DNA of 64,000 nucleotides, from the NCBI GenBank assembly GCA_034008185.1, contig CM067109.1, positions 35,496,885 to 35,560,884 on the forward strand. The letters are read 5' to 3'. The position numbers and the translations under genes were made by a program. Below are positions 1 to 39,651 of this stretch, piece after piece (positions within the stretch are counted from its first letter, which is position 1; every line of letters begins with the position of its first letter). The stretch is from Gorsachius magnificus. Taxonomy: Eukaryota > Chordata > Aves > Pelecaniformes > Ardeidae. Below the pieces are notes generated by a model, which was given only the letters and a program-made list of their open reading frames with translations, did not search any database and was not told where the DNA came from.

Positions 1-329
1 TCTCTAGTAGTAGGTTATTGATGTCTCAAGGCTGACCAAGCATAACATCAGATGTCTTTTGTATGCTCAGAGATGAGAGTAATATAACAGAGAAGACAAC
101 AAGCAGCGTTAGTGGAGCATTCCCTGGTGATCACTTTAAAAAGTAGGAATGCAAAGAAAATTCTCATGAGAAAAGATAAGTTATTGTAGGTTAGGTGCAG
201 AAATTTTGCTTGCTTTTTTGATTCTCTTTTGACTACTTGTGCATGTGTTAACGTATCTACATCATAATTGTTCAAATGAGAATAATGACATGAGAGCTGT
301 AAAAACTAGTCAAGTATATGTTCATCTAA

Positions 330-28905
<28,576 letters not shown>

Positions 28906-29695
28906 CAAAGACTGACATTTTCTGGACCTTCTTTTAGCCATATACAGTAAACTAACACAGTAATTGCCTTACACGACTTGAAAGATACGGACTGGATATT
29001 CTATCAGTAGCAGTATTGTTACTTCTTTCCAGGATGCAAGGTCTATTATCCCAACAGAAGAAAAATATTTTTGTATTTAAAGTTTATGCTGCACTGTGCT
29101 GCAAATGTTGTGGCACTCTTTTTTAAGAAATGGAAGATGTTTACTTTTACAGGGACCTCAACACTGCCCCTTTCAGACTGGATCTTACTATAAAACTCTT
29201 CATGTCAAAGTGGTTTTAGGCTGAACACATTTTAAATTATGTTTGTAAATGAACTTTTAAACACTGACCTGTGCTCGTATTTCAGGAAGGAATGAGGAGT
29301 TTATTTTCTTTTGTTTCTTAGTAAAGAACTCTCAAGGACTTTGTTCACTTTCCAAAGCTACTTGTTTACATTGTACACTGCGACCACCTTGCCGCTTTTC
29401 ATCACAAGCTTGAATATTTAAATTCTGTACCTATAACTGTAAAATAGCCAGGATTTCTCCTGTTTGTGATCAGTTATAATGCCTTTTTACAAAACAAACA
29501 AAAAAATACTAATAAAAAACAAAACACACAAACAAATGGCTGTAAATTATTGTAAATTAATTAAATGAGCTTTTTTCCCTCTCAGGCTTTTTCTGACTGT
29601 TCCTTTCCCCACCAACTCAGGCCTTCTTGTCACAAGTATGAAAACAAAATCAGTGTACTTACATGTTTTAATAAAATATCTTGATGGAATCACTG
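28906..29695 (+). other. CHD1: CHD1 3' UTR (end inferred)
   Basis: AT-rich sequence after the stop. Candidate polyadenylation signals AATAAA occur at 29511-29516 and 29670-29675, and I place the 3' end just after the second. No transcript evidence is available, and the UTR could end earlier or continue. Confidence 0.5.
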
Positions 29696-32600
29696 TTCAG
29701 AATGTAAAAATGGGGAAAGGGCACATTTTATTCCATTTAGTGCTCCTTTTTTATTGGATACTTTAGATAACATGTTTGTTTTTTGGGGGATGTTTTTGGT
29801 TGTTGGGTTTGGTTTTTTTTTCCTATTAAACTGTCAGTATCGTGATTGTAATGAAATGGTAAGAAATATCCAGTTAAACTGTGCTCTGGAAAGCTTTTCA
29901 GGTGCATTGGTTTTAAAGAAGGAGTGTTAAATATCTGAACATTTTCAGAATCCAAATCAGCCAAAATTACTGTAAATCCATTTGTTGTTCCCTCTTCACC
30001 ATGGGCAATAATGTCAATTGTGCTATGCAGCCAGTTAATATTTTAGAAGATTTGAATTACTTTATTGACAGAATTGTTACAATGCACACCAATTGTACAT
30101 AGATAACTTCTATCTGACAAATTAAATTTAAACTAAAAGGATATGTGGGCTCTTGTAGTTTTCTGCTGTGTTTTCCTCTACAGCGTTACTTTTTCCTCAA
30201 GTTTACTCATAAAACCATAAATTCTTAAGTACTAGATTTTAATTTGCAATGTGATAATTAGGGAGGTTTATCTAGCCTGGCATCATGTGGTTGGAGCTGT
30301 AACTGTTGCTCCAATTTGTCTTTGCTCTTGCAATGTTGAGCATTTTTTCCAATTGAACAGGTTTTTATGAAAGCATTGATATAGAGCCAAAACCTGTCTA
30401 CATATTATCTGTTAGGATCTCACTGTAGGCATAGTTGCTGCATATTAAGTTTTAAGTTTATTTAATGTGGGCTGGGACTCAGTTAATGGTGCTTCATTTC
30501 TTAACTCTTCGTCTGCCCAAGATCTGGAGGGGTTTGAGTTGTTCTGCTTTTGAGCTTAATTGATGAAGCAGTTTTTAGGCAGTGGAGTGGTGTCTGATAA
30601 AGTTGTGCATGTGTGCCGTGCATCTTCCACGTCCAATGGTGAAAATCTAGAATTTGGAGCATCTCCAGCCGCTGACTGATTCTTACTGCTTGAGTAGTGC
30701 ATAGATCCATCAATAGAGAGAGCCTAGAAAGAGCAGTCCTGCTAAGCCTGGTTCACCATCCGTGTAGCTATGTTACAGCACTGGGGCTGAGGTAACATGA
30801 CACAGTTAGTCTGCATCCATTTATGCTAAAGGTATCTTGGGTCTCTCTGAAATAAGCAAGACAGAAAATACTTACCTGGTGGCTGTGATAATTAGGATCT
30901 TTGGCAGTTAATCTACTCAGGCTGTGTTAACTTTTATTCAATCATATTTACAGATTTACAAGTTTGCAACAGTTTCCCCTCTGGTTTCCATTAAGTCTTA
31001 AGTATGAAGTTTGGTGGGGAAGATAACCTCCATTGCTTATGAGGCTGAGTGTTATGGTGTATCTTACAATTTAGAAGAATCCCATATCCTCTGCAAATAA
31101 GCAATTTATAATTCATTTTCCATGCATGCAGATTTGATCCTCCTTTTGTTCATCTGTAATGAAGAGCCTTCAAGAAGTGTGTCCATTTCTGAAGCATCCT
31201 TCAGATACTAATGTTGCCTGTCTGTAAGAGGTTTAGGAAGTAAGAATTCTGCGGGCTGCAAGAGAACTCCTCATACAGTTGATGATAAGGATTTGCATGT
31301 TGCATCTACCACGCCTATAAATCTTAAGGTTTTTCATCTTAATCCTGTTACATATTTCTAGTCCACAATTTCCAGTGCTACCTAAAAATAGTAGATTGTT
31401 GGTCAGTCTGAAAAAGGACATAAAAAATGTATTGCTGCTATTAATATTAAGGATGGAAAAATGCATGCTCTGGCTTCTTGCCATTAATTTATCAGCTGCT
31501 GTGCTGGTGTCATCATTTACCTGCTCACAGTTGCTCTGTGCCTTCTCCATTCTGATCTTCCATGCAGATCTCCTGGGTGTCTGAGCAGCACTCAGACAGC
31601 TTTTGGCTTCTGAGAGCCATTCGCTGCTATTGAGAACAGGACTTGCAAAGATTCGAGCACCAACCACAAAAGGATGGCAGTTTCAGCAGAAACATGATGC
31701 TCCTATACAAGTGTGCCCCAGCCACCCTTTGAGAGATGGACAGCACAGCGACCTAGAGCTCTGACTCCCTAGGCTGAATACCTTTGATGCCTGTCTTCCT
31801 TCTTTTTGAAGCTCATATGGCTTGTTTTGTCTCTATATGATGCTCTGACATCAACAAATGGATCTTGTCACCTCCACAGCCCTTACTGTTTAGCTGCAGG
31901 TTTCCCATTTAAAGCGTAAAGTGCCAGTGAAGTATTCTTGTAGCAATGTATTTTAAGGAGCTGTTTCAATTTCCAGTGTTACACTTAGTGTTGTGTTCAG
32001 TGACAACAAGCTTTTTTTGGTAGGAAATTACCTCACTATCACTCGGGAAGGTGGGAAAGACTGAAGACACCAAAGGCGATCATCCTGATAGAGCTTTTCT
32101 TCCTGATGAGACATTTTATTGCAAGTCTCTCCATGATCAAGTTTTATTTGAACAGAAAGGCAATTAAATCCTAGTTTCTTTTTGTGTACTATGGCTGAAA
32201 TGAGGTACTCTCGTTTTTACCTTTACAGAAATAAATGTAGACAATCTCTTGCCTCTATTGGAGAGTAGTAATGGCTATTAAAATAGGTAACACCTGGTAT
32301 GAGTCATCATCCACTTGTACTGACAAAGGTTGGGACAGAGGTGTAGTGCTGTCACTTGTATCGTCATTCTTCCAACAAGCTATGGGTGCACCTGAAATCT
32401 AAGCTTTGTTCTTAAAACTTTATGCTGAAGCTTTTATGCTCCAGAAGTGCTAGCCAAGACATAAGATTGTGTGAGACACTGCTAGGAGCAGAAAGAAGAA
32501 TGGAATGCAGTGTTTGTTTCTTATCCTTCAATTTTTTCTCTGTAGTCCAATTATTAAGATACAAGTCAAGAAAAAAAGAGCAATGGGGAGCATATTCTGA

Positions 32601-33481
32601 TCCACCCATCCTTCTGCTATGTATGGGGTCAGTGAAAGTTCTTCATTTGGCTATGGCCAATGCTAAAACAAAGAACATTTCTAGCATGTATTTTCCAAGT
32701 CCCTAACCCTACCAATTTATCGGTAAGTACCTTATTTTTTTATTTTCAAAACTTTTAACGTGAAAATTGCTTTGGGTTAAATAATGGTGTTTAATGATGA
32801 TTGTTAATTTGCATTAAAAAAACTAAGAATTGCCATTTTCCTGTTGAAAATAACTGTATCTAGACCTAACACACAAAGAAGATAATTCTGCTATTTTAAT
32901 TATTTGTAGCATTTTCATAAACCTATTGTGGAAGCTGCTTGCTTTGTTCTACACTCTAAAGCTGAGACAACATTAGGCTTTTAATTTATATCATATCAAT
33001 ATAGTTCCCACTTAAAATGTAGCAGCAGAATATTTTTTAAAAAAATCTTAGTTATTTATTCATATTCTGCATGATATATGTTGTGGAGAAAATTGAGCAG
33101 GGGGAGTTTCACAGAAAAGTGGTAAGTCTTGGTTAAGCACGTAATCTTTGGTTTACTGCAAAACTTTGTTATTTAATATAGAAAATTTGCATGCATTTTT
33201 TGTGGATTATCAAGGCTGTATTTAAGATTTGTGTTCTTCCATTGTGTAATATGAATGACTTCATGAGTCTTAATAATTCACAGGAAATAAACTGAGCAAC
33301 AGTCCTTTGAGATACATAAGTACTATCTGGATTTCATGAAGAAACTTCAAAGCAATTAATTAAATAAATTTTAAAAAGTTCTGTGTGTAGTCAACACCTG
33401 AGTTCTAACTGAGACCCCAAACTACTTAGTCCAAGCTTGATTCATTACAGTACTTCTTTTGTTCTAGCTGTAAGGAAAACA
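29696..33481. other. Intergenic, unique AT-rich sequence
   Basis: No repeat family, RNA gene or convincing coding region recognised. An open frame of 144 codons on the minus strand (31233-31667) lacks codon bias or any family resemblance and is not called. Confidence 0.6.
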
Positions 33482-33822
33482 TGTAGCCATGTAATGGTCT
33501 ACAATGATATGCAAGGTAGCTGCTCTCTGAACCTTGGTTAACTGCTTAATCTTTCTGTAACCGCTGACCCACAACCTTTGGCCGCAGCAAGTAATGCGGC
33601 CTCATACGGAAGTTCTGTGCCCCTGGACCTCTATTGCGTTATGTGGCTGACATGGAAGATAGACACCTATTGCGTGCATCATGGATGTATCAATAGTCAG
33701 GCAGTGGTGGGCTATTTCACCTAACCCTCCTAATGTGTTTCCTTATGGAAGCATACGTTACGTCACACAGTTGAATATATAAAGAAGATGCTGATCCATT
33801 TGCCTCCCACTGCATGGCTACA
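33482..33822. mobile_element. Unclassified element with inverted termini (LTR-like or MITE-like)
   Basis: The left end TGTAGCCATG and the right end CATGGCTACA are exact inverse complements, and the match extends to about 16 bp with two mismatches. Inside are TTACGTCA (a CRE-like site) at 33758 and TATATAAAG at 33777, a promoter-like layout typical of retroviral U3, but no polyadenylation signal follows. I see no clear target duplication (flanks AAACA and AAAGA). It could be a non-autonomous DNA element or part of an unfamiliar LTR, interrupted or followed by the CR1 that starts near 33930. Confidence 0.35.
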
Positions 33823-34335
33823 AAAGACCCCGCAGCACTTCTAAAAGGACAGTGGGACACAGACTGCCAGGACAATTCATACATCACACAGGTCAATCCT
33901 GTGCCACATGTGAAGGGCCTCTGGTACGGAAGTCTGCAAGGGTCGGGCCATTTTCGACGAAGCCACTGAGGCGAAGGGTTCGGGAGCAGAGGATCGCGCC
34001 GAGGGATCCTTTCTGAAGCGGCAAAACCCGCGGAGGCGAAAAAGCACAGGGAGAGAGAGGGGATCCCACCCCCCCCCCTCCCAGGGCGTGAAAGAGCGGG
34101 CTCCTGACGAGCGGGCAGCTCTGACTCAGCGGGGGCGGGGTCAGGGGTGATGGCGGCCGGACCCTCCTGGCGTATAAAAGCAGCCCCCAGGGAGCGCGAG
34201 CGACCCGGAGCGGGGCGAACAGGGCGGGCAAACGGGGCGCGGCGCGTCAGTTTGCGCAGGCAGGGCGCGTGCTCCCCTCCTGGCTCGGAGGGTCACTCCA
34301 TTAGCACCCATAGACACCCAAACGAGGAGCAAGCA

Positions 34336-35408
34336 ATGGTCTCCACTCATCTGAAAGCCGTTGCCAGAAGGAACGTGGCGACCCAGACGGAGTCCCCACC
34401 TAAACAGAAACATGCGGCTGTCCAGGTCGCTGGCTGCAGGGAGTGCCTCAGCCTGTCAGCTGTACCAGAGATTGGTAAGGACAGGGGCTGTCTCAGGTGT
34501 GAGCAGGTCGATGATTGCTCTGCCTGGTGGCAGAGCTGGAAGAGGAGGTGGAGAGATTAAGGAGTATTAGAGAATGCGAGATGGAGATAGACTGGTGGAG
34601 CCGCACTCTACCATCCCTCAGGCCGCGGCAACAGACAGAGGCTCCGCAGGTAGCAGAGGATCCTCTGTCCTCTGGCCGGCAGGCAGAAGCTAGAGACCCA
34701 AGAGATGGTGAGGGATGGAAAAAGGTTTCTGCGCGGGGCAGGAGGAGAGTCCCCTCCCGGGCTCCTTCACCTTCCCAGCTGCCCTTGCGTAACAGCTATG
34801 GGGCTCTGGAAGTTGAGGGCCAGGCAACTGAAGATGGGGACGAAGGCCCAACCAGGGGGTTGGCTAGGGAGAGACGGTCACCCCTACCTATCAAGACCGA
34901 CTGTACAAAGAAAAAAAGAAGGGTAATTGTTGTGGGCGATTCCCTTCTGAAGGGAACGGAGGACCCAATATGCCGTCCGGACCCATCCCATAGGGAAGTC
35001 TGCTGCCTCCCTGGGGCCCGGATCAGGGACATTGCCAAGAGACTCCCTGGTCTGGTACGACCCTCTGACTACTATCCACTATTGATTGTACAGGCAGGCA
35101 GCGATGAATTGCCAGAGAGAAGCCCCAAATTGATCAAAAGGGATTTCAGGGCACTAGGGAAAATGATTGAAGGATCAGGAGCACAGGTAGTGCTCTCCTC
35201 GATCCCATTAGTGTCAGGAGGGAACACGGAAAGGAATAGGAAAGCTAGAGTGGTTAACGTGTGGCTCAAAGGTTGGTGCCATCGGAAGGGCTTGGGCTTC
35301 TTTGACCATGGAGAGGTTTTCATCGCACCGGGGCTGTCGAGAACAGATGGTGCCCAGCTCTCTCGGAAGGGAAAAAGGATCCTGCTCAGGAACTGGCGGG
35401 GCTTGTAG
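34336..35408 (+). pseudogene. CR1 ORF1, one frameshift
   Basis: ORF1 of CR1 elements encodes a nucleic-acid-binding and SGNH esterase-like protein needed for retrotransposition. The frame from Met 34336 (MVSTHLKAVARRNVATQTES) runs to VDD near 34512. There a small deletion, as judged by frame comparison, shifts it to the frame that continues VAELEEEVERLRSIRE, a short coiled coil. Downstream are VIVVGDSLLKG (the GDS serine block), ARIRDIAKRLPG, QAGSDELPERSPK and DGAQLSRKGKR, the four blocks of an SGNH fold. The block-III position reads GSDE where related CR1s usually read GTND. The product would therefore be truncated. Confidence 0.82.
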
Positions 35409-35485
35409 AGAGGGCTTTAAACTAGGTCTGAAGGGGGGAGGGGATATAAACAGGCTCAAAAGAGGAGCCTGGGGGGGTCACCCCA

Positions 35486-38276
35486 TTGCTGGGGGGGAAA
35501 CCGACAGCCCAGCTCAAGTGCCTCTACACTAATGCACGCAGCATGGGCAACAAACGGGAGGAGCTGGAAGCCATTGTAAGGCAGGATGGTTATGATGTAG
35601 TCGCCATCACAGAAACGTGGTGGGATGCCTCCCATGACTGGAGTGCTGCGATGGATGGCTACAAACTCTTCAGAAGGGACAGGCAAGGAAGGAGAGGCGG
35701 CGGGGTGGCTCTGTATGTTAGGGAGTGCTTAGATTGTACAGAGCTTGACACTTGTGGTGAGGCAGAATGCTTATGGGTGAGGATGAGGGGGCAGGCCAAC
35801 AGAAAAGATATCCTGTTGGGAGTCTGTTACAGACCACCCGACCAGCATGAGGACGTTGACGAAGAATTCTACAAGCGGCTGGCAGGAGTCTCTCAGTCAC
35901 GAGCTCTTGTTCTTGTGGGGGACTTCAACTTCCCAGACATCTGCTGGAAATACAATACAGCAGAAAGGAAACAGTCCAGAAGGTTCCTGCAGTGTGTGGA
36001 AGATAACTTCCTGACACAGCTGGTAAGTGAGCCTACCAGGGGAAGTGCCCCGCTTGACCTCCTGTTCACTAACAGAGAAGGACGGGTGGGAGAGGTGGTG
36101 GCTGGAAATCATCTAGGCCTTAGTGATCATGAAATGGTAGAGTTTTCGATCTTTGGTGAGGTAAGGAAGGGGGTGAGCAAGACTGCCACCATGGATTTCC
36201 GGAGGGCAGACTTTGACCTGCTCAGAACACTGGTTGGGAGTGTCCCTTGGGAGGTAGTCCTGAAGGGCAAAGGCATCCAGGAAGGCTGGGTGTTTTTCAA
36301 GGAAGAAGTCTTAAAGGCACAGGACCAGGCTGTCCCCATGTGCCGTAAGACAAATCGGCGGGGAAGACGACCGGCCTGGCTGGACAGAGGACTACTAGTG
36401 CGACTAAGGGAAAAAAGGAGAGCTTACCAGCTCTGGAAGAAGGGGCAGGCAACCCAAGAAGAGTACAGGGATCTTGTCAGGTTATGCAGAGGGGAAATTA
36501 GAAAGGCAAAAGCCCAGCTGGAATTTAACCTGGCCACTGTTGTAAGGGATAATAAGAAAAGTTTTTATAAATATGTTAACAGCAAAAAGAGAGCCAGGGA
36601 GAACCTCCATCCACTAGTGGATGCAAGGGGGAACATTGCCACTAAAGATGAGGAAAAGGCTGAGATACTTAATGCCTTCTTTGCCTCAGTCTTTAATGGC
36701 CCGACGAGTTATCCCCAGGGTACCCAGCCTCCTGAGCTGGAAGATGGGGACAGAGAGTGGAATGAACCCCCCATAATCCAGGAGGAAGCAGTCTTTGACC
36801 TGCTATGCCACCTGGACATCCACAAGTCTATGGGGCCGGATGGGATCCACCCAAGAGTGCTGAAGGAGTTGGCAGAGGAGCTTGCCAAGCCACTCTCTAT
36901 CATTTATCAGCAGTCCTGGAGAACAGGGGAGGTCCCAGATGACTGGAGGTTGGCAAATGTGACGCCTCTCTTCAAGAAGGGCTGGAAGGAGGATCCGGGG
37001 AACTACAGACCAGTCAGCCTGACCTCGGTACCGGGGAAGATTATGGAGAGGTTCATCTTGAGTGTGCTCACCAGGCACATGGAGGACAATCAGAGGATCA
37101 GGCCCAGCCAGCATGGGTTCACGAAAGGGAGGTCTTGCCTAACCAACCTGATTTCCTTCTATGACCAGGTGACCCGCCTGGTAGATGAGGGAAAGGCTGT
37201 GGATGTTGTCTACCTGGACTTCAGCAAAGCCTTCGACAGTCTCCCATAGCATTCTCCTGGAGAAGCTGGCAGTTCATGGCCTAGATGGGTGTACTCTTCG
37301 CTGGGTTAAAAACTGGCTGGGTGGCCGAGCCCAGAGAGTCGTGGTGAATGGAGCTAAATCCAGTTGGCGGCCGGTCACAAGCGGTGTCCCCCAGGGCTCA
37401 GTTTTAGGGCCGGTCTTGTTTAATATCTTTATCAATGACCTGGATGAGGGCATTGAGTGTGCCCTCAGTAAGTTTGCAGATGACACCAAACTGGGTGGTA
37501 GTGTTGATCTGCTGGAGGGGAGGAGGGCTCTGCAAAGGGACCTGGACAGGCTGGATCGATGGGCCGAGGCCAATTGTATGAGGTTCAACAAGGCCAAGTG
37601 CTGGGTCCTGCACTTTGGTCACAACAACCCCATGCAGCGCTACAGGCTTGGGGAAGAGTGGCTGGAAAGCTGCCTGGTGGAAAAAGACCTGGGGGTACTG
37701 ATTGACAGCCGGCTGAATATGAGCCAGCAGTGTGCCCAGGTGGCCAAGAAGGCCAATGGCATCCTGGCTTGTATCAGGAATAGTGTGGCCAGCAGGAGCA
37801 GGGAAGTGATCGTGCCCCTGTACTCGGTGCTGGTGAGGCCGCACCTCGAATACTGTGTTCAGTTTTGGGCCCCTCACTACAAGAAAGATGTTGCCTTGAT
37901 GGAACAGGTCCAGAGGAGAGCAACCAAGCTGGTGAGGGGTCTGGAACACAAGTCATACGAGGAGCGGCTGAGGGAACTGGGGTTGTTTAGTCTGGAGAAG
38001 AGGAGGCTGAGGGGAGACCTGATCGCCCTCTACAGCTACCTGACAGGAGGCTGTAGTGAGGTGGGGGTCGGCTTCTTCTCCCTGGTAACAGATGATAGGA
38101 CGAGGGGGAATGGCTTGAAGCTGCGCCAGGGCAGGTTTAGGCTAGACATTAGGAAAAACTTCTTCACCGAGAGGGTTGTCAGGCTCTGGAATGGGCTGCC
38201 CAGGGAGGTGGTGGAGTCCTCATCCCTGGAGGTCTTTAAAAGAAGGATAGATGAGGTGCTTTGGGACATGGTTTAG
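35486..38276 (+). pseudogene. CR1 ORF2 endonuclease-reverse transcriptase, one frameshift
   Basis: ORF2 carries an AP-type endonuclease followed by a reverse transcriptase. Endonuclease blocks seen: LYTNARSMGNKREEL, AITETWWD, LVGDFNFPDICW and GLSDHEMVEF with the catalytic SDH. Reverse transcriptase blocks seen: [63 protein letters not shown] and [10 protein letters not shown] with the catalytic DD. The frame breaks once, near 37239, where two bases are missing relative to the related copy at 60193-61616, giving a stop shortly after KAFDSLP. The remainder is open to the stop at 38276. The start may lie slightly downstream of 35486. Confidence 0.9.
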
Positions 38277-38362
38277 TGGTGGGATGGCAGTGCTAGGTTA
38301 ACGGTTGGACTCGATGATCTTAAAGGTCTTTTCCAACCGAGGTGATTCTATGATTCTATGAT

Positions 38363-39062
38363 TGGCCACATCTGGTTGGCAGTGGTCACATTCTTACTGA
38401 GAAAATTAATCCAGCTCTACCAGTGCTATTCTGGAATTGATTTGCAAACTTTTAATACAACATAGTGTCTTTTTGTGTGAGGGTTGTACATGAAAGCCAG
38501 TGAAAATGCCCACTACTGACTAAAGCCATATGAAATCTTTTTCTGCTTAGGATTTCCTGCCAAAAATGTTAATCCTAAACTTGAGCAAATTGGTGTAATT
38601 GGCATAACTGTGAGAGCTGTGCATTCCCACAGGTGATCCTGTATAGTTGCACCAACAAAAAGGGCATTGCTGGAAGGATAACTCTGTACGGGGTGTTTGG
38701 CTACACTTTGCTGGGAAGAGGAGTCAGGTGAGTGTGTATTCTTGGATGCCAGCCAAATGATCGCTTGGGAGATAGTGGTGCCCCAGGATACTGCCAGCAC
38801 TGCTGACCCCTACTTTTCAAATATGCAGTGCCTACACCCAGCCTGGTACTGATGCCCCTCATTTTCCCAGCCCAAGTTCCCACCCCACAGCTTCGCCCTC
38901 CACGCTAAGTTTTGTAAGCCTACCCCAGAGGCAAGGAAAGAAAACCTTTCTCTCAGCCTTCCCCTCCCCCTCGCCATTGCTCTGCTTCTGAATCCATCTT
39001 CCCAGCCCTGTTCCAGCTTCCTACCAATACCCTTAACTGTACCTTCCAGTCAATTTGTTTTC
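38363..39062. other. Intergenic unique sequence
   Basis: Between the CR1 and the next LTR; nothing recognised. Confidence 0.6.
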
Positions 39063-39067
39063 GCCAG

Positions 39068-39646
39068 TGTCGTGGTTTAACCTGGCAGGCAACTAAGCAC
39101 CACGCAGCCGCTCGCTCACTCCCCCCCTCCCTCAGTGGGATGGGGGAGAGAATCGGAGAAAAGAAAAAAAAAGTAAGACCCATGGGTTGAGATAAAGAGA
39201 GAATAATAATAATAATAATAATAATAATAGAATATACAGAATATATAAAACAAGTGATGTACAATGCAATTGCTCACCACCCACTGACCGATGCCCAGCC
39301 CATCCCGAGCTGCGATCACTCCCCCCGAGCTGCGATCACACAGCCCGAGCTGCGATCACTCTGCCCACAACCGACCGACTAACCCCCCCGAGCATGACGT
39401 TATATGGTATGGAATAGCTGTTTGGTCAGTTTGGGTTAGCTGTCCTAGCTGTGCTGTACTCCCAGCTTGTTATGCACCTGGCCAAGCAGGAGAAGCTTAA
39501 AAAGTCCTTGAGTAGTCTGAGCACTGCTTGGCAACAACTCAAAACATCAGTGTGTTATCAACATTCTTCTAGTCCTAAATCCAAAACACAGCACTGTGCT
39601 AGCTACTATGAAGAAAATTAACTCTATCCCAGCCGAAACCAGGACA
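39068..39646 (-). mobile_element. ERVL-like solo LTR, reverse orientation, 5-bp target duplication
   Basis: Same family as 7021-7595 but on the minus strand, highly similar along its length. Termini read TGTCGTGG and CCAGGACA on the plus strand. It is flanked by the direct repeat GCCAG at 39063-39067 and 39647-39651. It contains three tandem copies of a 17-19 bp unit (CCCGAGCTGCGATCAC-type, 39304-39361) and an AAT microsatellite (39203-39230). No internal retroviral sequence remains. Confidence 0.92.
39203..39230. repeat. (AAT)n microsatellite inside LTR
   Basis: About nine AAT units, corresponding to the ATT tract in the same place of the 7021-7595 copy, so it belongs to the LTR and is not a later insertion. 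Confidence 0.95.
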
Positions 39647-39651
39647 GCCAG

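Larger units (their letters stand above)
33930..38362 (+). mobile_element. Near full-length CR1 LINE
   Basis: About 4.4 kb with all parts of a CR1: a GC-rich 5' UTR (from about 33930, boundary approximate), ORF1 with an esterase-like domain, ORF2 with endonuclease and reverse transcriptase, and a short 3' UTR ending in two copies of the octamer GATTCTAT-type repeat. Full-length CR1 is roughly 4.5 kb, and most genomic copies are heavily 5'-truncated, so this is an unusually complete and young copy. Only two frame breaks were found. A TATA-like TATAAAAG is present at 34173. Confidence 0.92.

Noticed and set aside
31233..31667. 144-codon open frame on the minus strand in the CHD1-RGMB interval
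   Set aside because: No recognisable domain, irregular composition, no supporting splice or promoter signals; plausible chance open frame.
37404..37949. 181-codon open frame on the minus strand
   Set aside because: Antisense shadow of the CR1 reverse-transcriptase frame.
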